Counted from the first letter of the stretch, positions 17,269 to 26,690 are shown. The stretch: DNA of 50,411 nucleotides from an uncultured Prevotella sp. (GCA_900315765.1 ONAK01000075.1:1-50411), one strand, 5' to 3'. A program made the numbers and translations. Notes: generated from the sequence alone by a model not told the origin.

Positions 17269-19102
17269 GCTCCTTTTCTTTCATAACTTCTTCATATATA
17301 ACATTATCCTGTACTCTTCGATAAGCATAGGGGCTGTAAGAAGGACTTATTAGATTTCTTTCTTTATGATAATAGGCACAATGACGGATCTCGGCTAAAT
17401 CAAACAAAATCTGGCATGTATTGTCTATCATAAAAGGTTGATCCAATGCTGCTTGAATAGCTTTTACTTTCTCAGGATACCTTTCTTGATATTTATTTGA
17501 ACACCATATCATGAAAGGTACTTCATATTGGTATTTCAAGATTCCTTTTGTCTTCATATTTTCCTGTGTTCGTCCATAATGATTTCTATAATCATGCACT
17601 TCCTCACCATGATCAGAAATGTAAACAACAACGCTCTCCAAATCACGAATCTTATTAATTAAATTATACATAACATAATCATTATATCTTGTCGCGTTAT
17701 CATAAAATGCTATTTGTAATTTTTGTTTATCAGTATAATCACCTGTTATGCTATCTATCACAAAATGGTTATAGTTATCTGTATGGGGATATCTGTTTTC
17801 GGCCATATCATGTTGACCACGAAGATGAAAAATAGACAGACTCTTTTTGACTAATCTATCTTCTATACTGAAAAAATCACAAAGCAAGTCCATATCAAAG
17901 TCATAGGGAGTATAATTACATTCAGAATAGGATATCTTAACAACTTCCGGATCATACAGATAAGAAAAAATAGAGAAATCAGAAACATCTGCCTTTTCTG
18001 TGGTCTTTTGATTATCCCAAAAAAGTACTTTGAAACCAGCATCTCTGAAAATAGCAGGAAATATGGGGAACATCCCCCAACTTTCATTATCCATCAAACT
18101 ATTGACACTAAATAGATTTTTCATCACATGACTCGTCATATTGTAAGGAGTCACCACATCAGAGAAGACAAACAAATTCCCATTTCTTAGTTCCTGAGCC
18201 ATATGAGGATTTGTATGAAGTTTATAGCCGTATAACTCTGAATGATATTTATTGAAAGACTCACCTATGACCAAAATAACAATTGCTTCACTTGATGATG
18301 ATGAGCCCTGTTGCAGATTCAAAGTATGATATTTAGATTGAGATAATTCTTTTTTTGACACTTCAAAAGTATAAAATGAGTATATAACATTTGTCAGAGT
18401 ATTACAATCCGGCCTATAATCAAGATACCAAAATTCAACAGAGTCCAAATCTTCACATTTAAAAAGGTTTAGAAATTGCCTACATGGATGTACGAAACGC
18501 CAAGACATATATAATAGAACCATCAATAAAAGTACTTTTGACAAGGAGCTATCAACAATAACAATCTTCTTTTTATTGAACAGTTCTATAAATACCAATA
18601 ATGCACCTATCAAAATAATGATAATATAGGCATATATACTATGGATATCCACAATATAACTTTGAATAAAATCGATAGATTCTGTTGCATCCGTTTCTTT
18701 TAATAAAAGAACAATCGAAGGAGACAACATGGTTTTAAAATTAAGAAGTAAGAAGATATTAATAGCGCACAAGACGAAAGTAGCCGAATAAACAATTACT
18801 TTCCAAACAATTATAACTTTTTTCCTTTGACATAGGAGAGGAATCAATGATAACACATATGACACAATAAAAGGAATAAACAAAACATATGGGAAAGAAG
18901 CTCCATATTTTACCAAGACGCCAAAAGAATAAGCTGATGAGAAAGATACATATTCATCTCTATTGATAAAATAAGCATTTAGAAGTGTCGGAAAAATAAG
19001 CAATAACAACACATTCAGGAAAAAAGTTCCATTATTGACCATTGGAGAAATAAGAATATCTCCAATTTTTAGGAATCGCTTATATAAAATATTAATCATC
19101 AC
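17258..19102 (-). CDS. Sulfatase-superfamily phosphoethanolamine transferase (EptA/CptA-like)
   Basis: This 614-residue protein has five N-terminal membrane helices (residues about 25-210) followed by a periplasmic sulfatase-like domain. AIVILVIGESFNKYHSELYGY holds the first metal ligand and TPYNMTSHVM the presumed Thr nucleophile region. Then come FHLRGQHDMAENRYP and VVYISDHGEEVHD with Asp/His metal ligands. This order is that of phosphoethanolamine transferases acting on lipid A, core or glycans. It sits alone on the minus strand among polysaccharide genes, so the target may be the same surface glycan. A phosphoglycerol transfer role is an alternative. Confidence 0.85.
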   Translation of the reverse strand: MMINILYKRFLKIGDILISPMVNNGTFFLNVLLLLIFPTLLNAYFINRDEYVSFSSAYSFGVLVKYGASFPYVLFIPFIVSYVLSLIPLLCQRKKVIIVWKVIVYSATFVLCAINIFLLLNFKTMLSPSIVLLLKETDATESIDFIQSYIVDIHSIYAYIIIILIGALLVFIELFNKKKIVIVDSSLSKVLLLMVLLYMSWRFVHPCRQFLNLFKCEDLDSVEFWYLDYRPDCNTLTNVIYSFYTFEVSKKELSQSKYHTLNLQQGSSSSSEAIVILVIGESFNKYHSELYGYKLHTNPHMAQELRNGNLFVFSDVVTPYNMTSHVMKNLFSVNSLMDNESWGMFPIFPAIFRDAGFKVLFWDNQKTTEKADVSDFSIFSYLYDPEVVKISYSECNYTPYDFDMDLLCDFFSIEDRLVKKSLSIFHLRGQHDMAENRYPHTDNYNHFVIDSITGDYTDKQKLQIAFYDNATRYNDYVMYNLINKIRDLESVVVYISDHGEEVHDYRNHYGRTQENMKTKGILKYQYEVPFMIWCSNKYQERYPEKVKAIQAALDQPFMIDNTCQILFDLAEIRHCAYYHKERNLISPSYSPYAYRRVQDNVIYEEVMKEKEPIK

Positions 19103-19119
19103 ACGTTATCTTTAGTTGG

Positions 19120-19151
19120 CAAAGATACAAATAATAACCGTATATGCCAAA
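19120..19151 (-). promoter_or_regulatory. Promoter of the phosphoethanolamine-transferase-like gene
   Basis: On the minus strand TTTG (19148-19151), a 20-base spacer and TATCTTTG (19120-19127) give a full consensus Bacteroidota promoter, 17 bases before the ATG. Confidence 0.8.
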
Positions 19152-19176
19152 TTTTTGGAAATAAAAGCATTCTTTT

Positions 19177-19207
19177 TTTGTTGTTTTTAAAAAAAACGCT
19201 ATATTTG
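19177..19207 (+). promoter_or_regulatory. Promoter of the AT3 / GT2 pair
   Basis: TTTG (19177-19180), a 19-base spacer and TATATTTG (19200-19207) lie 17 bases upstream of the ATG at 19225, divergent from the promoter at 19120-19151. Confidence 0.8.
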
Positions 19208-19224
19208 CCAAAAAATCCCAGAAG

Positions 19225-20301
19225 ATGGAGAAAGTATTACTAAATAAAAAAGAATGTCTGTTCCTCAAAGGAATTGCTATTATTTTTATCATCCTTCATA
19301 ATTATTGCCATGAATTCCCATCGGCAATAGAAGCAAATGAATTCCTATGGATTAAGGGAAACATTATTTCATTCTATAATCACCTAATCCACCCCTCTTA
19401 CTTTATCATATCAGATTTCTTTTCCTTTTGGGGACATTACGGAATTGTCATTTTCCTTTTTATTAGTGGATACGGATTGGTTATGAAGTATGAACAAACA
19501 TCAGTGCCACATAAATACAAAACATTTGATTTTATAAAAAAACATTACGTAAAGCTATTTTCTTTAATGATCTGGGGATTCATAGCTAATATGATTGTAA
19601 ATAAACTATGCACAGATTATTTCTTTCATGACATTTGGACTATACCCGGACAATTGTTATTGATTATTAACTTGATTCCTAATGCCCACATCAATCCAGG
19701 CCCCTATTGGTATTTAGGGATGACATTACAATTATATATTATATACATTTTCCTAATTTTTAAAAAAAGTGACTATTCCATATACCTCTTACTTGGAATC
19801 TTTTCTATTTTACAATTATCATGTGCCCCAGATAATGACTTTCTCTATTGGATGAGGCGCAATTCTATAGGTTGTTTCTTACCATTCGCTATTGGAATCA
19901 TATTTGCAAGGCATCAACATATAATCAAAAATGTAAGATATAATTTTTTTATAGTCGCTTTTCTAATTGCAGTGATATTTGTATGCAATTTCAACTATTA
20001 TTTATGGGTTATCTCACCACTTTTCATTGTACTATTATCCATCATAGTCACTAAAGCATGTTCAAGAAGCAAAGTTCTATTTCATTGCTTTGAAAGAATT
20101 GGAAGAATATCATCGACCATTTTCATTATGCATCCAATTATCCACTGGGTACTCCTCCCAAACGAAACCAAACGTCCATATATATATTTATATATTATTG
20201 TATACACAATTCTAAGTATATTGCTTGGCATTATTTATCGAAATTTCTTAAACCATGTCTCAAATACAAATGGAACATCATATAATAAACAACAAGATTA
20301 G
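19225..20301 (+). CDS. Acyltransferase family 3 (AT3) membrane protein
   Basis: This 358-residue AT3 protein has about ten helices. It carries KGIAIIFIILHNYCHEFP near the start, with the conserved His in the first helix, and HYGIVIFLFISGYGLVMKY near residue 75. It is expected to acylate a surface glycan at the inner membrane. It is not closely similar to the AT3 protein encoded at 13106, so the two probably modify different positions or sugars. It shares a transcript with the GT2 gene that begins inside its 3' end. Confidence 0.87.
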   Translation: MEKVLLNKKECLFLKGIAIIFIILHNYCHEFPSAIEANEFLWIKGNIISFYNHLIHPSYFIISDFFSFWGHYGIVIFLFISGYGLVMKYEQTSVPHKYKTFDFIKKHYVKLFSLMIWGFIANMIVNKLCTDYFFHDIWTIPGQLLLIINLIPNAHINPGPYWYLGMTLQLYIIYIFLIFKKSDYSIYLLLGIFSILQLSCAPDNDFLYWMRRNSIGCFLPFAIGIIFARHQHIIKNVRYNFFIVAFLIAVIFVCNFNYYLWVISPLFIVLLSIIVTKACSRSKVLFHCFERIGRISSTIFIMHPIIHWVLLPNETKRPYIYLYIIVYTILSILLGIIYRNFLNHVSNTNGTSYNKQQD

Positions 20302-21319
20302 AATATCAATTGTTATCGCTATTTACAACTGTGACAAATACATAGAAGTATGTGCCCGCTCTTTATTTGATCAGACACTTAATGATATTGAATACATTTT
20401 TGTTAACGATGCAACGCCTGATAATAGTATCACAATTCTTGAAAGCATCATGGAGGAATACCCCAACAGGAAATCATTCATCAAGATTATCAACCTAGAG
20501 AAAAATATGGGGGTCGCAAATGCAAGACGAGTTGGAATTGAGAATGCAACTGGTGAATATGTGATACATACTGATAGTGATGATTGGATAGACAAGGATA
20601 TGTATGAGCGGCTTTACCTTAAAGCAAAAGAAACTGATGCAGATATTGTGGGCTGCAATTTCCGTCATGAATTCACGGATCTACAATATATTTTTCGCCA
20701 GCAATATGCAGATTCGATGGAAGAAAATATCAGCCGTCTGATTAATGGTCGTATTTTTCCATCGCTATGTACTTCACTAACTCGCAGAAGCCTCATAATA
20801 GATAACAATATCACTTTTCCTATTGGATTGAATATGGGTGAAGACCTATTCTTTAATCTACAATTATATCTTCATGCCAAGAAAATCGTCAGCATAGATT
20901 GGGCCCCATATCACTATCGACATACAGAAGACTCATCATGTATGCAACGCACCAGGAGATCCATTGACAGCGATATTGCTATAGCAGGCTTGATTGAAAA
21001 GCTTATGAAAGAGCAGCATTTATATGAGAGATATGCTAAGGACATCGAATATCGGAAATTTTTCTCAAAACTTCCACTTGCACAAAACTTGGACAATAAG
21101 GAGAATTATCTGGAATGGCTCAACATTTATCCTGAAACCAATAGACTTATATGGAAATATGATCAATTCGATTGGAAACAAAAAATCGAACTATGGTTAG
21201 CAGCTAACAAAATGCTCCCAATAGCTAGATTATTCCAACGCATAATAAGATTACAGCACAAACTTAAAAACCTCTTATTTTCAAAAGTTTACGTGCTATT
21301 TTTAGAACAATATTCTTAA
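20255..21319 (+). CDS. Glycosyltransferase family 2
   Basis: This 354-residue GT-A enzyme has ISIVIAIYNCDKYIEVCARS, IEYIFVNDATPDNS, NMGVANARRVGIENATGEYV and HTDSDDWID (the DxD region near residue 110). The C-terminal part carries YHYRHTEDSS, a common feature of GT2 enzymes that extend surface glycans. The ATG at 20255 overlaps the AT3 gene by 47 bases; the ATG at 20270 (MEHHIINN) is an equally possible start. Its 3' end overlaps the convergent GT2 gene by 56 bases. Confidence 0.88.
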   Translation: MSQIQMEHHIINNKIRISIVIAIYNCDKYIEVCARSLFDQTLNDIEYIFVNDATPDNSITILESIMEEYPNRKSFIKIINLEKNMGVANARRVGIENATGEYVIHTDSDDWIDKDMYERLYLKAKETDADIVGCNFRHEFTDLQYIFRQQYADSMEENISRLINGRIFPSLCTSLTRRSLIIDNNITFPIGLNMGEDLFFNLQLYLHAKKIVSIDWAPYHYRHTEDSSCMQRTRRSIDSDIAIAGLIEKLMKEQHLYERYAKDIEYRKFFSKLPLAQNLDNKENYLEWLNIYPETNRLIWKYDQFDWKQKIELWLAANKMLPIARLFQRIIRLQHKLKNLLFSKVYVLFLEQYS

Positions 21320-22049
21320 TTGTTTGCGACTTACTAATGCGAGGAGCGATTTCTAACAGATTAGGATGAATAGAAGCCATCATCTGATAATCTTTTAAAA
21401 CCCTTTCTGGGAAGAGTTCCTTTAATACTGCCTCTCGCTCCTGTTTATCTAATTCAAAATTGGTATTACTGATGCCTTTCATATCCACATCCACCACAAT
21501 CGTATCTGTGTAATAGAAAGAACAATTGTCTAATACAAGTGCCTCGATAAAGAATTTCCAGTCAGAAACAATTCGATATCTCTCATCATAAGGATGACGA
21601 AGTGCAATCTCTCGACGGATAAAAGATGCTTGATGATCAATGGCCCATTTATACAAGTCGAGCATCGTCACCCCACCCTTTCCTACATTTCGGATTCCAT
21701 TCTCTGAATGAGTTCCAGTAATAATATCAGCATCAGACTCCAAGGCAAAGATCTTTTCAAGAACATATTCTGAATGGTAGCAATCACCTCCATTCATAAA
21801 GTTCAGAAAATCACCCTTTGCCTGACGAAGACCTTTGTTCATACCGGGATAAATGCCACCGTCCTTTTCAGATACCCAATAGTCGATATGATTCTCATAC
21901 CGTTTAATGACATCAACACTTCCATCTGTCGAGCCTCCATCAATAATAATAAACTCATAATCATGAAAAGTCTGGCTGATAACGCTCTTTATCGTGCGTT
22001 CCAGCCCTTCTGCATCATTATAATTGACCGTTATAATAGAAAGTTTCAT
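21264..22049 (-). CDS. Glycosyltransferase family 2 (WcaE/PglI-like)
   Basis: This 261-residue enzyme begins MKLSIITVNYNDAEGLERTI; the start is set at 22047-22049 because further upstream lies its promoter. Motifs are FIIIDGGSTDGSVDVI, SEKDGGIYPGMNKGL and FLNFMNGGDCYH, where a GGD triplet replaces the usual DxD. Then come TGTHSENG and DHQASFIRR. Enzymes with DGGSTDG and EKDGGIYDAMNKG add single residues to repeat units. It is a one-gene unit with its own promoter, converging on the GT2 gene at 20255. Confidence 0.88.
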   Translation of the reverse strand: MKLSIITVNYNDAEGLERTIKSVISQTFHDYEFIIIDGGSTDGSVDVIKRYENHIDYWVSEKDGGIYPGMNKGLRQAKGDFLNFMNGGDCYHSEYVLEKIFALESDADIITGTHSENGIRNVGKGGVTMLDLYKWAIDHQASFIRREIALRHPYDERYRIVSDWKFFIEALVLDNCSFYYTDTIVVDVDMKGISNTNFELDKQEREAVLKELFPERVLKDYQMMASIHPNLLEIAPRISKSQTIKNIVLKIARKLLKIRGF

Positions 22050-22069
22050 TGACTTATTATTTTTATTTG

Positions 22070-22077
22070 CAAATATA
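22070..22077 (-). promoter_or_regulatory. -7 element for the WcaE-like GT2 gene
   Basis: This reads TATATTTG on the minus strand, 20 bases upstream of the ATG. Confidence 0.55.
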
Positions 22078-22100
22078 ACCATTATTTTCAAAAAAACTTG

Positions 22101-22108
22101 TATTTTTG
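22101..22108 (+). promoter_or_regulatory. -7 element for the deacetylase operon
   Basis: TATTTTTG lies 18 bases before the ATG at 22127. It shows that the in-frame TTG at 22106 is promoter, not start codon. Confidence 0.6.
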
Positions 22109-22126
22109 CAGGAAAAAGTTGTACTG

Positions 22127-23113
22127 ATGAGAATTATTTATAAAATCCTGCATAAATTCGAGAATTTCTATTGGCAAAAGATTGTCAAGAAGCAATATCC
22201 TATGCTAACTTCTTTTAGTAGAAATAGACTCTCGAAGGAGAGAGCTATAGGTCTCGTCTATATGCTTCATCATATCACGGAGAAGAATCCGAATGGCATT
22301 CCTACTAATGAAGATTTAAAAGTCTCACCACAATTCTTAGAGACAATTATAATCAAATACAAAAAACAAGGATTTTCATTTGTTTCTCTTGATGAATTAA
22401 GCGAAATCATTGCTTCTGGAAAGGCACCAGAACATCCTTTTATCGCTTTCACCATTGATGATGGTTATTTGGATAACTACACAGAAGCACTTCCTGTTTT
22501 CAAACGTCAACAGGTGCCATTTACTATTTTCGTGGCTACAGACTTCATCGATCAAAAAGCTATACTCTGGTGGGATATCTTGGAAGACTTAATCCTCAAA
22601 AATGATTCAATACTGATAGGTGGAAAAGAATATCGCTGTCATACATTTCAAGAGAAATGGGATGCGTATCGCATTTTGAGAAAGATTATCCTTTGCTTTG
22701 ACCCTAAGAAACTCAAAGAGGCGCTAGAAGAGTTATTTTCATTTTATAACATTGACTGGAACGAACCTATAAGACGTCAGGCAATGACCTGGGAACAAAT
22801 AAAAGCCATCAGCAAACACCCTCTCTGCACAATTGGCGGACACACTGTTTCCCACGCGGTACTGAACCAATTAAGTGAAGAAGAGTTCCGTCAAGAGGTT
22901 TCTAAAGGAATAGAAAAGTTACAAGCTGCAATAGGAAAGCCTATTCATCATTTTGCCTATCCTTATGGTTCTCCAAATGAAATTGGAGAAAGAGAATATC
23001 ATCTCATCCGTGAATTCGGATTCAAAACCGTTTTCTCTTCTTATGGTGGTTGTATAACTAGCGAGAACAAGTATCAAATTACTCATCTACCTAGAGTTTA
23101 TCTGCATGAATGA
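22127..23113 (+). CDS. Polysaccharide deacetylase (CE4 / NodB domain)
   Basis: This 328-residue protein contains AFTIDDGYLDNY (motif 1, metal-binding Asp pair near residue 110) and GGHTVSHAVL near 238 (motif 2, the two His ligands). FAYPYGSPNE (motif 3) follows. CE4 enzymes remove N- or O-acetyl groups from sugars, usually with a divalent metal. There is no clear signal peptide, so it may act on lipid-linked intermediates in the cytoplasm, as some family members do. It heads a unit with an AT3 gene (8-base overlap) and an SGNH gene, all acting on acyl groups. Confidence 0.87.
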   Translation: MRIIYKILHKFENFYWQKIVKKQYPMLTSFSRNRLSKERAIGLVYMLHHITEKNPNGIPTNEDLKVSPQFLETIIIKYKKQGFSFVSLDELSEIIASGKAPEHPFIAFTIDDGYLDNYTEALPVFKRQQVPFTIFVATDFIDQKAILWWDILEDLILKNDSILIGGKEYRCHTFQEKWDAYRILRKIILCFDPKKLKEALEELFSFYNIDWNEPIRRQAMTWEQIKAISKHPLCTIGGHTVSHAVLNQLSEEEFRQEVSKGIEKLQAAIGKPIHHFAYPYGSPNEIGEREYHLIREFGFKTVFSSYGGCITSENKYQITHLPRVYLHE

Positions 23114-23396
23114 CAATTTCAGATTCAGGCTCTCAGTGGCTATCACATGGTTGCGTTTCCCACTGATTTTTCTCATTATCATGCTTCATTGCTATTCTGT
23201 ACAGAGAGTGGAGGGGGCCAATGATTTGTATTTCAGAATTCTTTACCCATTTTCCTTATGGCTGGGCGAAACCGGTGTGCCAGGATTTTTCTTTATTTCA
23301 GGCTTACTTTTATTCATGAGCAAGAAGAACTACCTCCAAAAGCTCCAAACAAGGACACACACATTACTGATAACATACGTAACCTCTTCATTATAA
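23106..23396 (+). pseudogene. AT3 acyltransferase, N-terminal fragment (frame broken by internal deletion)
   Basis: The 96-residue frame holds the start of an AT3 protein: AITWLRFPLIFLIIMLHCYSV, GVPGFFFISGLLLFMSKKNY and LQKLQTRTHTLLITYV. It then stops (TAA at 23394-23396). The rest continues in another frame from about 23371 as IRNLFIIIIISPLLYYII. AT3 proteins normally have several more helices between these points, so I infer the loss of roughly 60-75 codons with a frame change. It overlaps the deacetylase gene by 8 bases. Confidence 0.8.
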
Positions 23397-23974
23397 TCAT
23401 CATCTCTCCACTACTCTATTATATCATAAGGTATACAAGAGAGCTTTTTCTGATCGCTATCGCTCTGTGGTGGATGACAACTAACAATAATGCTTTTATT
23501 CCACAAACTATTCTATTCTTTAGCCTTGGGGCATATTTCCCTATATCCGGAGTTAACCCATTAGAGTTATTTACAAAATACAGGCCTTTCTTTTTAACTA
23601 CATTCTCTCTTTTTGCTATTGCAGACATCATGTCTCATGTGGCAATGGGAACACCGTGGAACCTTCAAATTCATCGCTTTGCCCTCATCTTTAATATCCC
23701 TGTTATGTTTTTATTAGCAGATTGGTGCACCCGTCATAGCTATTCCAATAAGACATTGCCCAACGCTGCCTTCATCGTGTTCTGCGTACACTACCCTATC
23801 GTAGTCATTCTCAGAAAACTATGTATCTCAACTTTCGTATATGCCAATGAATTTACACATATTGTTTTGTATTTCATATGCGTCATCGCCTCAACCTTTA
23901 TCAGTCTTGGCATATTCATGGTATTAGAACGATATTTTCCTAAACTTAAAAACATCCTATCCGGTAACCGATGA
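23371..23974 (+). pseudogene. AT3 acyltransferase, C-terminal fragment
   Basis: This continues the broken gene at 23106. The open frame can be read from 23258, but its first 37 codons overlap the N-terminal fragment in the wrong frame. The true sequence has the late AT3 helices: IIIISPLLYYIIRY, ILFFSLGAYFPISGVN, AAFIVFCVHYPIVVIL (with the helix-9 type CVHYP) and a last helix near IASTFISLGIFMVLERYFP. It overlaps the SGNH gene start by 4 bases, so the native operon was probably coupled: deacetylase, AT3, SGNH. Confidence 0.78.
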
Positions 23975-24756
23975 AAAGAATACTCATAATCTTAGTAATT
24001 ATAGTACTGTCTGCCATATGTATTATATGTGGTTCCAAGGGCTATTCATATTATTCTCCAGCAAAAGAACGCAATAACTATCAAACTGCTCAGCACCATG
24101 ATGATACGATTCGCATTGCATATATCGGAGATAGTTGGGCATTTGGACATAAGTTTCATGACTGCAAAATAGCAGAAGTACTTAGCAAAGAGCTATCCAG
24201 GTCGGTTTGTGTATCATCATACGGAATTGGTGGACTTACAAGCAAAGAGATATATCACGCACTATTTGAACTTGAGAATCTTAGGTGTTTTATGGAGAGA
24301 GGCTATGATTATTGTTATATCTCTGCAGGTATCAACGATACCTATAAAAAAATGTCTACAGCTTATTACAAAAAAAGTATGGATTGTATCATCCGATTCC
24401 TTCTTGCAAACCATATTCATCCTATAATACAAGAAATACCAGATTACAACATCAACAAAACATACGATAATCAAAAGCCTGACAAGAAGTTCATTAGACA
24501 ATTATCAATGCTCATCAACCATACGAAATTGGATTGCAAACAAGATTTCCGTGATGCCCTTGATGAGCTAATCAATGAAAAAGGATATAATGATAAAATT
24601 AGCGTTATAAGATACAAATCGTGGAATAATGATTATGAGAATGATTTAAATATACTATATCTAAATGACGGCATGCATCTTAATGAGAAGGGATATCTGG
24701 TTCTTGATAGTATGATAGCAAAAACAATTTCTCTTTTTTATCAAAAAATCGTGTGA
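23971..24756 (+). CDS. SGNH/GDSL-family hydrolase, membrane-anchored (paralogue of 12241)
   Basis: This 261-residue protein is clearly related to the one at 12241. It has an N-terminal anchor (residues 4-22), then YYSPAKE, TIRIAYIGDSWAFGH with the Ser nucleophile, YGIGGLTSKEIYHALF, ISAGIND, and DGMHLNEKGY with the catalytic Asp and His. It should act on acyl groups of a glycan in the periplasm. It is coupled to the broken AT3 gene by a 4-base overlap. Its stop codon lies inside the left arm of a strong hairpin that terminates the convergent lipoprotein gene. Confidence 0.82.
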   Translation: MKRILIILVIIVLSAICIICGSKGYSYYSPAKERNNYQTAQHHDDTIRIAYIGDSWAFGHKFHDCKIAEVLSKELSRSVCVSSYGIGGLTSKEIYHALFELENLRCFMERGYDYCYISAGINDTYKKMSTAYYKKSMDCIIRFLLANHIHPIIQEIPDYNINKTYDNQKPDKKFIRQLSMLINHTKLDCKQDFRDALDELINEKGYNDKISVIRYKSWNNDYENDLNILYLNDGMHLNEKGYLVLDSMIAKTISLFYQKIV

Positions 24757-26679
24757 AGCGTAAAACTTCACACGATTGCTATTATATTTCCGATAAAAAT
24801 GCTTACTTAGTATATACCAGTTTGTTTCAACAACACTTTTATCTTTCTTTGGATCCTTATTGAACCAGTTATTAAAATCTTTATAAGCATCCTTGATACA
24901 AACCTTTTCAAGTGGATACTTGAAGTCATAAGGTAACATAATTCCATGCGGATCCTCACCTTTCTTAGCAAGTTTCACCTCTAAACCAGTAGTCTTATCG
25001 AAGAGGTATGGCTGTGTAGCCTCATCTAGGAAACTGAACGATTCACTTACTTCCTTTACAACAACAACAGGTTCGATATATTCAACTCCATTCTCCGAAT
25101 TAATGAGCTGATTCGTTCCCTTACCAAAGAGAGAATGAACCTCTGTATTGTCGTTAATAACTCCTGCGTTGATATTCTTTACAAACAGCTTATCATTCGC
25201 ACCACATGCTACAATGGCATATTGAACATGAGTATTATCAATACGTTTAGCCTTAATAACGACATCGTTCATATCATAATCGCCTAATTGTCTGTCCTCA
25301 AAGCAATAGGTATATGTATTGTGTTCAAATTCTACTACAGTTTCAGGATCGGTCACACTGCCCTCAACCTCCAAAAGGATATCATTGAAGTCACCATCGG
25401 TTCCAGACTCCCAGCAAAGTAATATTCTGTCTTCCATCTTGAACCATGTTGCACGGGGCTGTCCATTCTTAAGCCCTGAACTTTTAAAATTAAAATTCGG
25501 GTCTGTATTAATTTTGGTATTTAAACGTCCATCAAAATAGAGTTCTCCTCTTTTCACACCTTTTTCTGCATCAGTCTTCGCACGGACCATAAATCCAATT
25601 TTATAACCTTCGGGGAAAATAAAACTACCCTTTGTACCAATTTCAGGAGCACCATCACCAAAATAGAGACAGGCATAAGCATCACGCTTATCAAGTACAT
25701 CATCCTCATTAACACCAAAATGCTGGTTAAATGGAATCAGTTTATATTTAGGCAAATTCTGTAAGAAAGCAACTTTTTCATTTTCGCCCATATTATTAAG
25801 ATCTGTCTCCTTAAAATAATAATAGTACAAATCTGAATTATAAACCTCATTACCCCATTGTGTAGCACCATCACACTTATAAATTGGACAAACCACAATT
25901 GGAGAATTCTCGCCTGTTGTTGTACGATAAGCATTATCATCAGAATACCCTGAAGCAATCACTTTACTGTAATTCTTGTGAGTTTTCCCATTAGGGAAAT
26001 AGGCAAAAATCAAATCTCTCAGTCTGTTTGCATAAGCATCTGTATATGCAGGAGCTTCCATTTTCAAGCCTTCATAATCATTGAATGAATACAACTTCTC
26101 GTCTGTTACTCCATCAACCAAATAACCACTACGCTGAGCAGCATAAGATGATTCACTTGAAGCAATACTGAACTCCCCCTCAGGGAATGGGAATACATCT
26201 ATACCACGGGTCTTTGCAGGACTACCTAATGAAACAGAATTCCCTTCAATCTTCTCATAATAACAACTATTCGCAGTATAGAAAGCTGCATATAAGCCTT
26301 CGTTTTTACCAGGAGCATCATAGTTGATATTCAAAGAAGACTGACCGTTGGTTTCAGCCTCATTCAGAACTGTCATAGAGTTGAAAGATTCACCATCCTC
26401 ATCAGTCTGAGCAACCAAAGCCATAATAGCCACCTTCTTGATGGCCGAGTTTGCTTTAACAATAACTGATCCCTTGGTTGTGGTAATCCAATCTTGCTCT
26501 CTTGAATACGGAACTCCGAAAATTTTCTCGAAGTTTGCTTGAATATCCTCCTCTGTCACACCTGATGATGGTGATGGATCTGGCGTTGGAGTTGGCTCTG
26601 GCTCCATTCCATCAAAACCTTTAACGCAACTGGATAGTAAAACTAATCCTAAAGTTGCTAATGATAAGAACTTCTTCAT
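24661..26679 (-). CDS. LruC/DUF4842-type surface lipoprotein with altered 3' end
   Basis: The start at 26677-26679 gives a lipoprotein signal (MKKFLSLATLGLVLLSSC, lipidated C18). A Pro/Thr-rich linker (PEPTPTPDPSPSS) follows. The later part has GDFNDILLEVEG and RQLGDYDMNDVVIKAKR, typical of DUF4114/LruC (DUF4842) proteins exported to the Bacteroidota cell surface. The frame reads on to 24661 through the terminator, giving an odd basic tail (ILSKHFYRKYNSNRV). One frame over, the sequence reads KLVYTK and stops at 24803-24805, before the terminator. I infer a small deletion near VETNWY that fused the frames, so the native gene is about 24803-26679. It is divergent from the BACON lipoprotein gene. 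Confidence 0.8.
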   Translation of the reverse strand: MKKFLSLATLGLVLLSSCVKGFDGMEPEPTPTPDPSPSSGVTEEDIQANFEKIFGVPYSREQDWITTTKGSVIVKANSAIKKVAIMALVAQTDEDGESFNSMTVLNEAETNGQSSLNINYDAPGKNEGLYAAFYTANSCYYEKIEGNSVSLGSPAKTRGIDVFPFPEGEFSIASSESSYAAQRSGYLVDGVTDEKLYSFNDYEGLKMEAPAYTDAYANRLRDLIFAYFPNGKTHKNYSKVIASGYSDDNAYRTTTGENSPIVVCPIYKCDGATQWGNEVYNSDLYYYYFKETDLNNMGENEKVAFLQNLPKYKLIPFNQHFGVNEDDVLDKRDAYACLYFGDGAPEIGTKGSFIFPEGYKIGFMVRAKTDAEKGVKRGELYFDGRLNTKINTDPNFNFKSSGLKNGQPRATWFKMEDRILLCWESGTDGDFNDILLEVEGSVTDPETVVEFEHNTYTYCFEDRQLGDYDMNDVVIKAKRIDNTHVQYAIVACGANDKLFVKNINAGVINDNTEVHSLFGKGTNQLINSENGVEYIEPVVVVKEVSESFSFLDEATQPYLFDKTTGLEVKLAKKGEDPHGIMLPYDFKYPLEKVCIKDAYKDFNNWFNKDPKKDKSVVETNWYILSKHFYRKYNSNRVKFYASHDFLIKKRNCFCYHTIKNQISLLIKMHAVI
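24743..24777 (-). terminator. Intrinsic terminator of the LruC-type lipoprotein gene
   Basis: A perfect 12-bp stem (24747-24758 with 24766-24777) has a 7-base loop and, read on the minus strand, runs into six T. On the plus strand there is no T-run. The hairpin also covers the stop codon of the SGNH gene. The minus-strand open frame runs through it, which is abnormal and supports a lost native stop upstream. Confidence 0.8.
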
Positions 26680-26690
26680 AATTATCAAAT

